Assembly (NCBI RefSeq): GCF_026343115.1
Contig: NZ_JAPEMC010000001.1
Span: 1,054,001-1,118,000, forward strand
Length of the DNA: 64,000 nucleotides
Origin: Streptomyces sp. NBC_00102
GTDB taxonomy: Bacteria; Actinomycetota; Actinomycetes; Streptomycetales; Streptomycetaceae
Reading direction: 5' to 3'
The translations under genes were made by a program, and so were the position numbers. Under the pieces are notes generated by a model. That model was not told where the DNA came from. It saw only the letters and a list, made by a program, of their open reading frames with translations, and made no database searches. Shown here piece by piece: positions 42,101-49,011 of this stretch; position 1 is the stretch's first letter; each line of letters begins with the position of its first letter.

Positions 42101-42737
42101 CCCGGTAGTTGCGCGTCAGCGTGGGGTGCAGGTAGTCGACACCGGTGTCGATGCTGCCGATGACGACGCCTTCCCCTCGCGTCCCCACTTCGTCCCACAC
42201 CTTGGGCGCGTTGATCGCGGAGACGTTCCACTCGACGCCGTCGGCCCGGGGTTCGGCCGTGCCGGGCTCGGTGTCGGGCAGGTCGATCACCGTGTCGGCG
42301 TCGAGGGAGGCGACCTCGGGGCGGGCGGCGATCTTCTCCGCCAGCGCCTTGTCGCCGGTGACCTCGACGGTGTTGGTGATCCAGTACGGGGTGTAGTGCG
42401 CGCCCGCCTCCTTCAGCAGCGCGCGCAGCGCCTTCTGGCTCTTGTCCGCGTGCGCGGTCTTCGCCGCGATGACCGCCCGGTCCTTGTCGGTCTTCTTCCT
42501 CGTCCTGCGGGCGGCCGAGGTGTCGGCCTCCGAGTCGAGCCGCACCCAGAAGGTCGTGGTGGCGTGCTCGTCGAGCTGCCGCACGACCTTGCTCTGCGCC
42601 TTGTCCTGAAGTGCGCCCGCCGCCGGCGGCGGTGTGGGCCCGGCGACGGCGGGGGCTGCTCCGAGCAGCGGCACCGCCATCACCGCGGTGAGCGCGACGG
42701 CGAACAGTCTTCGCCTGCGCGGGAAGTCGTACGTCAC
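39147..42737 (-). CDS. Giant secreted S8 subtilisin-family peptidase (paralogue B)
   Basis: 1196-residue sister of paralogue A with the same order: Sec signal (RRRRLFAVALTAVMAVPLL), prodomain, catalytic domain (SIDTGVDYLHP near 194, GHGTHTMGT near 247, ESGTSMASPH near 417), carboxypeptidase-regulatory-like units, WDDLQLA domain and C-terminal malectin-like domain (YRFDNVPDGVYRIDLDFAEL). The prodomain segment encoded by 42310-42465 is identical in DNA to paralogue A. The start GTG at 42735-42737 has AAGGAGG 8 bases upstream, the strongest site in this region; an upstream ATG lacks one. Probably a nutritional extracellular protease; possible substrates include glycosylated proteins given the malectin-like end (inference). 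Confidence 0.9.
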   Translation of the reverse strand: MTYDFPRRRRLFAVALTAVMAVPLLGAAPAVAGPTPPPAAGALQDKAQSKVVRQLDEHATTTFWVRLDSEADTSAARRTRKKTDKDRAVIAAKTAHADKSQKALRALLKEAGAHYTPYWITNTVEVTGDKALAEKIAARPEVASLDADTVIDLPDTEPGTAEPRADGVEWNVSAINAPKVWDEVGTRGEGVVIGSIDTGVDYLHPTLTRNYRGLKADGTYDHSYNWFDATATCPGNAPCDDYGHGTHTMGTMAGDDGEGNAIGVAPGAEWIAAKGCEVSGCSQEALLAAGQWMLAPTDAIGQNPRPDLAPDIINNSWGGDVLDPWYESMVQAWVDAGIFPAFSNGNAGPNCATAGSPGAYTNTYASGAFDSDGKIAAFSSRGSGENGAIKPDISAPGVDVRSAAPGGGYAVESGTSMASPHTAATVALMWSVSPAIRGDVAATERLLDQSATDVDDTTCGGTAGNNNVYGEGRLDAYAAVDATPRGPLGALTGTVTTGGTPLAGATVELDGPMYATATTGEDGTYALPKVMTGEYAVKVSKFGYVTATSTATVTEGATTTRDASLDVAPRATLTGIARTQGGVEAGATIEATGTPVTATTGEDGSYTLELPSGAYQLKATPTSPCADVGVFATELAAGANSKDLLLPSRSDKFGTTCQATKDSAFPAGTTKLTTSSDYDGGASIAFPFPVALYGKTYRAASANVEGFLSFGQSVNLSANGTLPTAGLPNGALYPFWDDLQLATADGGLYWATRGTAPHREVVVEWRNLVTTSARTQKLSFSVVIGEDGTYSFHYQNPAGGAYARGIGATIGAENGDGTDALQYAYNQDAVTDGLGITFRPEHSAALSGTVTDANDGKALSGAAVTVSRGGEQVATGTTGSDGAYLVQVPATDRADYAVTVSAAHYTAATRTVPLAAHSAERAATALNTGQVTATPKSAMTLIVPVGQTRQRTLTLANSGSAADYTVEEAGGARWFAAAPAAGRLAEGAQQQAVLTFDTTGLAPGTVLKGTVVIASDSGRTPETKVPVTLIVPAYQAALDAGAGKAFTDHDGDTWGPDQKYAAGSYGFVGSSAKVSTTNAIEDTADQKLLRTAREGALEYRFDNVPDGVYRIDLDFAELGTTGAGGRVVDVLAEGALQVPDLDIVQETGGSYRALTRTLTVTVTDGQLNLRLVRVAGAPTLVNAVRITQRPDLTPVG
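42310..42465 (-). repeat. 156-bp identical tract shared with paralogue A, copy 2
   Basis: Partner of 38647-38802, same strand, 3663 bases apart. Silent positions are also conserved, which purifying selection alone would not give. Confidence 0.9.
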
Positions 42738-43045
42738 CTGCGGAACCTCCTTGGGACAGGACGGTCCTTCCGCCCTGCGGGTCTGTCGCCGACCGCCCCG
42801 CGACGGCGTCGGCCGGTGCCGGAACGATCCGCTTCCGGGCACGCCGAACTCCGCGTTGCCGATGGGAACTCAGAGATGAAGAGGGGGAGAAGAGGGGGGA
42901 GAGAAAGGAAGGTGCGGGGGGATGACCGGATCCTGGCGCACGTCCGCTCACCGGGACAAGGAATGCCGGTGGCGAGTGTGCGACACCCGCAAAGCTGTCG
43001 TGGACCCGACAGCCATCAGCGCCGAATGCTTCAACCGGACATGTT
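42738..43045. other. Intergenic region with a purine tract and hairpin
   Basis: 308 bases between the LuxR-type regulator and paralogue B; no gene seen. Positions 42878-42912 are 35 uninterrupted purines on the plus strand (a pyrimidine tract in the sense of the subtilase mRNA), extended with few breaks from 42872 to 42922. A 7-bp hairpin GCTGTCG-N6-CGACAGC (42994-43013) lies 33 bases after the regulator stop. The promoter of paralogue B must be here, but no clear -35/-10 pair is visible. Confidence 0.7.
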
Positions 43046-43912
43046 TCAGAACCAGTTGTTGCGCATCGCGTACCAGCCCAGTTGGAGCCGCGAGGTCACC
43101 GACGCGGCGTCCATGAGGGCGCGCAGCCGCCGCTGCACGGTGCGCGGCGACGTACCGACCTGCTTCGCCGTCGCCGCGTCCGTCAGGCCCGACAGCATCA
43201 GCTGCAGGATCCGCCGGTCCGCCGGGCTCAGGTCGCCGCCCTCGCGCAGATACGGACGGGAGTGCCGCCACGCCATCGCGAACAGCTCGACCGCCAGCAC
43301 CACCAGGGGCGGCCGCAGCAGCAGCGAGAGGTCCGGGCTGACCTGGACCATCGCCGTCTCCCCGTCCGCCACGGCGAGCTTCATCAGCGGGCTGTCCACC
43401 ACCCGTACCTGCTCCCCGGCGCGCACCCGTTCCTCCAGCGCGGGCAGCGCCTCGGGCTCGGCGAGGAAGTCGCGGTCGACCAGGATGCGGTAGCCGACCG
43501 CCGGACCGTCGTCGTGCCGCGCGGGCCCGTCCCCCTCCCACCGCCCTCCGGCGGACTTCAGGGTGGCCGGCACCGGGGTGACGGTGTTGAGGCCGGTCAG
43601 GAAGGCGTCGAAGGTCCGGCGCGCGCCCAGCTCCAGTTCCAGGACCCTGCGCCGCTGCGCCTGCCGCCCCTCGACGATCTCCACCCCCGCGGGCCCGGTG
43701 TCCGGTCCCCGGAGGCCGTCCAGCGACCTGACCGCGTCGGCCTCCGCGCGGCGCAGGTCGTCGCCCAGCCGCAGGAAGACGGCGCGCAGCCGGTCGGCCG
43801 GGCCCGGGGCGGCAGGACCCCGGGCGGCAGGACCCCCAATTCCGGCGCGGGAGCCAGGCGTGACGGGCTCCGCCTCCTCGGCGGGTGTCGGCTGACGTCC
43901 TGGATCAGGCAT
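43046..43912 (-). CDS. LuxR/GerE-type transcriptional regulator
   Basis: 288-residue cytoplasmic regulator. The C-terminal 65 residues form a LuxR-type helix-turn-helix (LSPADRRILQLMLSGLTDAATAKQVG, in parts LSPADRRILQLMLSG and GTSPRTVQRRLRALMD). The N-terminal part begins with a low-complexity Pro/Ala/Gly stretch, then a helical segment (VFLRLGDDLRRAEADAVRSL) and a TrmB-like middle domain with VDRDFL and VRVVDSPLMKLAVAD, as in Streptomyces effector-domain regulators that read small ligands. The start is the ATG at 43910-43912 with GGGAGAG upstream. Its position directly before the two large subtilase genes on the same strand makes it their likely regulator, by inference. Confidence 0.85.
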   Translation of the reverse strand: MPDPGRQPTPAEEAEPVTPGSRAGIGGPAARGPAAPGPADRLRAVFLRLGDDLRRAEADAVRSLDGLRGPDTGPAGVEIVEGRQAQRRRVLELELGARRTFDAFLTGLNTVTPVPATLKSAGGRWEGDGPARHDDGPAVGYRILVDRDFLAEPEALPALEERVRAGEQVRVVDSPLMKLAVADGETAMVQVSPDLSLLLRPPLVVLAVELFAMAWRHSRPYLREGGDLSPADRRILQLMLSGLTDAATAKQVGTSPRTVQRRLRALMDAASVTSRLQLGWYAMRNNWF

Positions 43913-44311
43913 GCGCGCCAGTCTCTCCCACGGCCGCGTCGGCCCGGTCCGGCCAAGACGACCCCCGGGGGATGCCCCGGACCCGGCCCCGGCCGGTCCC
44001 CGCCAGCCTCCGGCGGGTCGCCGGACCCGCCCGGAGCCCCCGGTGGCGAGCGCACGCCATGACGTAATGCCGCCACTCCCGGAGAGACCCGCCGGGCCGC
44101 CCGCCCGGCAGACGGCACTTCGACGGCACGCGCTGGGCCGTGTCCGACCCTGCGCGTCGGATCAGTGGGCGGTGTCCGGTGCGGTGCCTCGCAAGGCGGA
44201 GGACCGCCCGAGTACGGGATGTACCCGGGCGGTCCGACAACGCCGCGAGGTGCCGCACCGGGCGCCGCCCGCCCGACGGGAAGGGTCAGGCACGCCCTAG
44301 ACTTGCCCACC
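43913..44311. other. Divergent promoter region with a long hairpin
   Basis: 399 bases between the LuxR-type gene and the ABC ATPase gene; no gene seen. It holds a hairpin GGACCGCCCG / CGGGCGGTCC (44201-44210 and 44226-44235) whose loop is itself partly self-complementary (GTAC pair), and TAGACT at 44298-44303, 8 bases before the ABC ATPase ATG. Confidence 0.6.
44201..44235 (+). promoter_or_regulatory. Hairpin upstream of the drug-type ABC transporter
   Basis: Ten-bp perfect stem around a 15-base loop, some 75 bases before the ATPase start. If the ABC mRNA is leaderless, this would be upstream of transcription and could be an operator or a terminator for incoming transcripts. Confidence 0.4.
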
Positions 44312-45235
44312 ATGACAAGCGAGCCCGTCGTCCGGATCACCTCCCTGGTGAAGCGGTACGGAACCAAGACCGCGGTCGCCGGCCTCGACCTCGCGGCGGC
44401 CCCCGGCATCACGGCCGTCCTCGGCCCGAACGGCGCCGGCAAGACCACCACGATCGAGACCTGCGAGGGCTACCGCCGCCCCGACGCCGGCACCGTCCGC
44501 GTCCTCGGCCTCGACCCGGTCGCCGACGCGGCACGGCTGCGCCCCAGGATCGGCGTCATGCTCCAGTCCGGCGGCGTCTACTCCGGCGCCCGCGCCGAGG
44601 AGATGCTCCGCCACATGGCGAAGCTGCACGCGCACCCGCTCGACGTCGACGGCCTGATCGAACGTCTCGGCCTCGGCAGCTGCGGGCGCACCACCTACCG
44701 GCGCCTCTCCGGCGGCCAGCAGCAGCGCCTCGCGCTCGCCATGGCCGTCGTCGGCCGCCCCGAGCTGGTCTTCCTGGACGAGCCCACCGCCGGGCTCGAC
44801 CCGCAGGCCCGCCGCGCCACCTGGGACCTCGTGCGCGAGCTGCGTGCCGACGGCGTCTCCGCGGTGCTCACCACCCACTTCATGGACGAGGCCGAGGAGC
44901 TCGCGGACGACGTCGCCATCGTCGACGCCGGGCGTGTCGTCGCCCAGGGCAGCCCCGACGAGCTCTGCCGGGGCGGCGCCGAGAACACCCTGCGCTTCTC
45001 GGGGCGTCCCGGGCTCGACCTCGGCTCGCTGATCAAGGCGCTGCCGGACGGCTCCGGCGCCGCCGAGCCCGTCCCCGGCTCGTACCGCATCTCCGGGACC
45101 ATCGACCCGCAGCTGCTCGCCACCGTCACCTCCTGGTGCGCCCAGCACGGGGTCATGCCGGACGGCATCGCCGTCGAGCGGCACACCCTGGAGGACGTCT
45201 TCCTGGAACTCACCGGCAAGGAGCTGCGCGCATGA
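44312..45235 (+). CDS. ABC transporter ATP-binding protein, DrrA/CcmA-like
   Basis: 307-residue exporter-type ATPase. Walker A is GPNGAGKTT, signature RLSGGQQQR, Walker B LVFLDEPTAGLD, H-loop LTTHFMDEA; a regulatory C-terminal domain follows from about residue 225 (ending HTLEDVFLELTGKELRA). Pairs with the next gene as a half-ABC2 exporter. TAGACT ends 8 bases before the ATG and no Shine-Dalgarno is visible, so translation is likely leaderless. This pair beside ctaA and near suf is a common actinobacterial arrangement; the mycobacterial counterparts have unknown substrates. Confidence 0.92.
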   Translation: MTSEPVVRITSLVKRYGTKTAVAGLDLAAAPGITAVLGPNGAGKTTTIETCEGYRRPDAGTVRVLGLDPVADAARLRPRIGVMLQSGGVYSGARAEEMLRHMAKLHAHPLDVDGLIERLGLGSCGRTTYRRLSGGQQQRLALAMAVVGRPELVFLDEPTAGLDPQARRATWDLVRELRADGVSAVLTTHFMDEAEELADDVAIVDAGRVVAQGSPDELCRGGAENTLRFSGRPGLDLGSLIKALPDGSGAAEPVPGSYRISGTIDPQLLATVTSWCAQHGVMPDGIAVERHTLEDVFLELTGKELRA

Positions 45236-45999
45236 GCGCCGGTACGTACGCCCCCCGCCCGGGCGCCGCCCCGCTGTCCCGGATGATCGCCGCGCAGACC
45301 GCGCTGGAGACCCGGATGCTGCTGCGCAACGGGGAGCAGCTGCTGCTGACGGTGATCATTCCGGCGCTGCTGCTGGTGCTCTTCGGCTCCGTGGACATCG
45401 TGGACACCGGCTCCGGCGATCCCGTCGACTTCCTGGCGCCCGGCATCCTCGCGCTGGCCGTGATGTCCACCGCCTTCACCGGCCAGGCCATCGCCACCGG
45501 CTTCGAGCGCCGGTACGGCGTCCTGAAGCGGCTCGGCGCCTCCCCGCTGCCGCGCTGGGCGCTGATGACCTCCAAGACCCTGTCGGTCCTGGTGACCGAG
45601 GTGCTCCAGGTGGTCCTGCTGACCGTGATCGCCTTCGCGCTCGGCTGGTCGCCGCACGGCAACCCCCTCGCCGTACTGCTCCTCCTGGTGCTGGGCACCG
45701 CCGCCTTCTCGGGCCTGGGCCTGCTGATGGCCGGGACGCTGAAGGCCGAGGCGACCCTCGCGGCGGCGAACCTGGTCTTCCTGCTGCTGCTGGTCGGCGG
45801 CGGGGTGATCGTGCCGATGGAGAAGTTCCCGGACGCGGTGGCCTCGGTGCTCGGCCTGCTGCCGATCGCGGCGCTCTCGGACGGCCTGCGGGACGTGCTC
45901 CAGCACGGTGCGGGCGTCCCCTGGGGCGATCTGGGCATCCTCGCCGTCTGGTCGGTGCTGGGGCTCGGCGCGGCGGCGAAGTTCTTCCGCTGGGAGTAG
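45232..45999 (+). CDS. ABC-2 type transporter permease
   Basis: 255-residue ABC-2 membrane protein with about six transmembrane segments. It starts at an ATG overlapping the ATPase stop by 4 bases. The periplasmic loop GSVDIVDTGSGDPVDFLAPGI lies after the first segment, a coupling-helix region (FERRYGVLKRLGASPLPRW) after the second pair, and PMEKFPDAVASVLGLLPIAALSDGLRD (read as PMEKFPDAV and LLPIAALSDGLRD) is the family signature near the end. Exporter of an unknown substrate. Confidence 0.92.
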   Translation: MSAGTYAPRPGAAPLSRMIAAQTALETRMLLRNGEQLLLTVIIPALLLVLFGSVDIVDTGSGDPVDFLAPGILALAVMSTAFTGQAIATGFERRYGVLKRLGASPLPRWALMTSKTLSVLVTEVLQVVLLTVIAFALGWSPHGNPLAVLLLLVLGTAAFSGLGLLMAGTLKAEATLAAANLVFLLLLVGGGVIVPMEKFPDAVASVLGLLPIAALSDGLRDVLQHGAGVPWGDLGILAVWSVLGLGAAAKFFRWE

Positions 46000-46060
46000 G
46001 AGGGGGCAGCGCGGCGGTGACTCCGGTCACGGTTCGCGGCGACTCGTCCCCCTCGTGAAA

Positions 46061-46085
46061 GCTTGCACAAGCTGCCGCTTACGAT
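46061..46085 (+). promoter_or_regulatory. ctaA promoter elements
   Basis: A short inverted repeat GCTTG-CA-CAAGC (46061-46072) lies directly before TACGAT (46080-46085), a likely -10. The TACGAT ends 7 bases before a GTG at 46093, the spacing of a leaderless start. Confidence 0.45.
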
Positions 46086-47088
46086 GGTGCGCGTGCCCAA
46101 GCTGACCCGAGCCGAAGTCGCTCAAGCCGCGCGGAACCCCCTCGCGTACATCGCCGAACGGTGGACCCCGGACCCCCGGACCGTCCGCCGCGCCGCCATG
46201 TCCGCCGTCGTGATGGCGGTGATCATCGTCGCCACCGGCGGCGCGGTGCGGCTGACCGGTTCCGGTCTCGGCTGCCCCACCTGGCCCAAGTGCACCGAGG
46301 ACAGCCTCACCACGACCAGCGCCATGGGCTTCCACGGCGTCATCGAGTTCGGCAACCGCATGCTGACGTACGTGCTCTGCGCGGCCGTCGGCTGGGCGAT
46401 CGTCGCGGCGCGGGCGCTCAAGCCCCGGCGGCGGAGCCTCACCCGGCTCGGCTGGGCCCAGTTCTGGGTGGTCATGGGCAACGCCGTGCTCGGCGGCTTC
46501 GTGGTGCTGGTCGGCCTCAACCCGTACAGCGTGGCCGCGCACTTCCTGCTCTCCGCCGCGTTGATCACCGTCGCCGTGGTGATGCACCAGCGGGTGGGCG
46601 AAGGCGACGAGGCCCCCAAGCCGCTGGTCGGCAAGGCCGTCTCCCAGCTGACCTGGATCCTCGTGGTGGCCGCGGGGCTGCTGGTCGCGGTCGGCACCGT
46701 GGTGACCGGCGCGGGCCGGCACGCGGGCGACTCCAGTGACGTGCATCGCATTCCGCTCGACTGGAAGCTGATCAGCCAGCTCCACGCCGACCTGGCCTGG
46801 GTCGTGGTGGCGCTGACGCTGGCGCTCTGGTTCGTCCTGAAGGCCGTGGACGCCCCGCCCGGACCGCGCCGCCGCGCCGCCGAGCTGTTCCTCGTACTGA
46901 TGGGCCAGGGCGTCATCGGGTACGTCCAGTACTTCCTGGACACCCCGGAGATCCTGGTGGGCCTGCACATGGTGGGCGCGTGCCTGGTCTGGATCGGGGT
47001 CCTGCGGGTGCTGCTCTCCCAGCGCGAGCGCCCGGTGGCCGCCGCCGCCCCGCTCCCCCGTTCCGGCGATGCGCTGACGACCGTCTGA
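46084..47088 (+). CDS. ctaA: Heme A synthase (COX15/CtaA)
   Basis: 334 residues from the ATG at 46084, or 331 from the GTG at 46093, which I consider equally likely because TACGAT upstream of it suggests a leaderless mRNA. The enzyme converts heme O to heme A for aa3-type oxidase. Eight membrane segments; heme-ligand histidines in FHGVIEFGNR, AAHFLLSA, QLHADLAWV and GLHMVGACLVW; conserved loop GGAVRLTGSGLGCPTWPKC (read as RLTGSGLGCPTWPKC) with the paired cysteine. It matches ctaB 0.6 kb away on the other strand, which makes the heme O substrate. Confidence 0.93.
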   Translation: MVRVPKLTRAEVAQAARNPLAYIAERWTPDPRTVRRAAMSAVVMAVIIVATGGAVRLTGSGLGCPTWPKCTEDSLTTTSAMGFHGVIEFGNRMLTYVLCAAVGWAIVAARALKPRRRSLTRLGWAQFWVVMGNAVLGGFVVLVGLNPYSVAAHFLLSAALITVAVVMHQRVGEGDEAPKPLVGKAVSQLTWILVVAAGLLVAVGTVVTGAGRHAGDSSDVHRIPLDWKLISQLHADLAWVVVALTLALWFVLKAVDAPPGPRRRAAELFLVLMGQGVIGYVQYFLDTPEILVGLHMVGACLVWIGVLRVLLSQRERPVAAAAPLPRSGDALTTV

Positions 47089-47120
47089 GCCCCGCCCGCT
47101 CCGGGCGCGCGCACAGGCGA

Positions 47121-47153
47121 GAAGCCCCCCGACACCTGGTGTCGGGGGGCTTC
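47121..47153. terminator. Bidirectional terminator
   Basis: Sixteen-bp perfect stem beginning GAAGCCCCCCGACACC with a single central base, between ctaA and the convergent small gene; its G6/C6 run ends in TTC on one side. Confidence 0.85.
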
Positions 47154-47185
47154 TGCGTGCGGTGCGGTGCGCGAAGAAAAGGGGT

Positions 47186-47551
47186 TCAGTCGCGGTTGGC
47201 CGGGCCACCCACCTGGATGCCCGCCATCCGGGTCCATTCGTACCGGCCGGTGCGCACCTTCGCGGCGAACTCTCCGTCGAAGCTCTCGTGCAGCGTGATG
47301 CCGGACTTCTCCGCGGCGCTCGCGGCCACCGCGTGCGAGGGGGCGACGAGGTCGCCCCAGCCGCCGTCCTCGCCCACCAGGACGATCCGGGTGCCCGCCT
47401 GGCCGATGTACGCCAGCTGCCCCTCGGCGCCGCCGTGCGCCTTGGCGAAGGCGCCGATCTCCTTGGCCAGCCGGGCCGCCCTGCGTCCGTCGCGGGCCGC
47501 GCGCTTGCTGTCCACCTGCTGGGTCTGATCCGTCTGCGCCATGTCTGCCAT
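47186..47551 (-). CDS. Small conserved hypothetical protein
   Basis: 121-residue soluble protein; no characterised family recognised. A charged helical N-terminus (DSKRAARDGRRAARLAKEIGAFAKAHG, read as KRAARDGRRAARLAKEIG) is followed by beta strands (GQLAYIGQAGTRIVLVGEDG) and a C-terminal part with ESFDGEFAAKVRTGRYEW. It starts at the ATG 47549-47551; TAGCAT ends 8 bases before this ATG on the minus strand, again a leaderless pattern. A second ATG follows three codons later. Its position between ctaA and ctaB is suggestive of heme metabolism but no motif supports it. Confidence 0.75.
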   Translation of the reverse strand: MADMAQTDQTQQVDSKRAARDGRRAARLAKEIGAFAKAHGGAEGQLAYIGQAGTRIVLVGEDGGWGDLVAPSHAVAASAAEKSGITLHESFDGEFAAKVRTGRYEWTRMAGIQVGGPANRD

Positions 47552-47585
47552 GGAACAGGATGCTACCGATGGGTAGCGCAACGGG

Positions 47586-47629
47586 CGACGGGCGGGTGAC
47601 GTGGCCTGGGCCACGTCACCCGCCCGTCG
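47586..47629 (-). terminator. Terminator of ctaB
   Basis: Twenty-bp perfect stem (47586-47605 with 47610-47629) with a CTGG loop, 25 bases after the ctaB stop. The longest perfect stem in the window. Confidence 0.85.
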
Positions 47630-47654
47630 GCGAGAGCGAAGGGTCGTACGCCGG

Positions 47655-48602
47655 TCAGCGCAGGAAGGGGTCCACCGCGACGGCGACGAAGAGGAGCGAG
47701 ACGTAGGTGATGGACCAGTGGAACAGCCGCATCTCCTTCAGCTTCGCTCCGGCGATCCCGGCCTTGGCCCGGTTCTGCAGGCCGTGCGCCTCCCAGAGCC
47801 AGAAGCCGCCGGAGAGCAGCGCCACCACGGTGTAGAACCAGCCCGTGTATCCGAGCGGGGTCAGCAGCAGCGAGACCGCGACCATCACCCAGCTGTAGAT
47901 GACGATCTGGCGGGCGACCACCCGGTTCGAGGCGATGACCGGCAGCATCGGGACGCCGACGCGGGCGTAGTCGTCCTTGACCTTCATGGACAGCGGCCAG
48001 TAGTGCGGGGGCGTCCAGAAGAAGATGACCGCGAAGAGGATGACCGCGGCCCAGGAGACCGAGTCGGTCACCGACGACCAGCCGATGAGGACCGGCATGC
48101 AGCCGGCGATCCCGCCCCAGACGATGTTCTGCGCGGTGCGCCGCTTCAGCAGCATCGTGTAGACGACGACGTAGAAGAGGAGCGCGCCGAGGCTGAGCGC
48201 CGCGGAGAGCCAGTTGACGAGAAGCCCGAACCAGACGGTCGAGACGACCCCGAGGGTGATCCCGAAGGCCAGGCACTCGCGCGGGCTCACCATTCCGGTG
48301 ACCAGCGGGCGCTGCGACGTCCGGTCCATCAGCGCGTCGATGTCGCGGTCGATGTACATGTTGAGCGCATTCGCACCGCCCGCGGAGATGTATCCGCCGA
48401 TGGTGGTTGCGAGAACGAGCCACAGGTCGGGCACACCCTGAGCGGCCAGGAACATCACCGGAACGGTGGTGATGAGCAACAGCTCGATGATCCGCGGCTT
48501 CGTCAGCGCCACGAATGCCTTGATGCGGGCCCCGAACGGGCGATGGCCCACTGGGCTCGGAGTCAAGGCGACCCCTGCGGGTCGGGACTCGACGGCCGTC
48601 AC
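47655..48602 (-). CDS. ctaB: Protoheme IX farnesyltransferase (heme O synthase)
   Basis: 315-residue UbiA-family membrane prenyltransferase that adds a farnesyl group to heme B. The two Asp-rich motifs are [15 protein letters not shown] and [19 protein letters not shown] near residue 33 is the family entry motif. About nine membrane segments. The GTG start at 48600-48602 has AGGGG upstream. The frame is open further upstream but without a start signal. Divergent from tkt across a 409-base region. Confidence 0.95.
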   Translation of the reverse strand: MTAVESRPAGVALTPSPVGHRPFGARIKAFVALTKPRIIELLLITTVPVMFLAAQGVPDLWLVLATTIGGYISAGGANALNMYIDRDIDALMDRTSQRPLVTGMVSPRECLAFGITLGVVSTVWFGLLVNWLSAALSLGALLFYVVVYTMLLKRRTAQNIVWGGIAGCMPVLIGWSSVTDSVSWAAVILFAVIFFWTPPHYWPLSMKVKDDYARVGVPMLPVIASNRVVARQIVIYSWVMVAVSLLLTPLGYTGWFYTVVALLSGGFWLWEAHGLQNRAKAGIAGAKLKEMRLFHWSITYVSLLFVAVAVDPFLR

Positions 48603-49011
48603 GCACACCCCTGACAGAGAAATCCCAGCAAGCACCGGGCGTGAGGGCCCGGTAAAGACTTGCGCGAACCAGACCACTGTAGACGTTGGGGACAGGCCGC
48701 CCTTCGCGGGGGTGGACTCGTGTTGGAGTGGCGCGTTCGAGCGGCTGCCACACCCTTTCGAACACCTCGCCCCGGGAAGCTCGGACGAGAGACCCGCCGC
48801 TCGGTCGAGAAGCACAGAAGTACCAGGTCACGCTCATTGGAGAAGCCCAATAGTGAGCCGTCCCGCTCATACGGAAGGCGAACTCCGCCAATGCCGCGCA
48901 CCCTGGAATCCAACCGGAAATCCCTTGTTGTCACAGGGGTAGGCTCAACATCGTCCGGTGCGGTCACCAGCCCCCGGTTTTCCGAACAGTGGAGAGGAGC
49001 CCTGACTCAGG
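48603..49011. other. Divergent ctaB / tkt control region
   Basis: 409 bases, no gene seen. It holds two inverted repeats (GTTCGA at 48735-48740 with TCGAAC at 48758-48763; ATTGG at 48836-48840 with CCAAT at 48847-48851, flanked by CTC and GAG) and TAGGCT (48940-48945), a possible tkt -10 without a good -35. GGAGAGGAG at 48990-48998 is the likely tkt ribosome-binding site. Confidence 0.6.

Noticed and set aside
35460..43493. Plus-strand open frame of 2677 codons opposite the two subtilases
   Set aside because: It is the antisense shadow of two genes with clear signal peptides, catalytic motifs and ribosome-binding sites; the translation is Val/Gly/Arg/Asp-rich without any domain.
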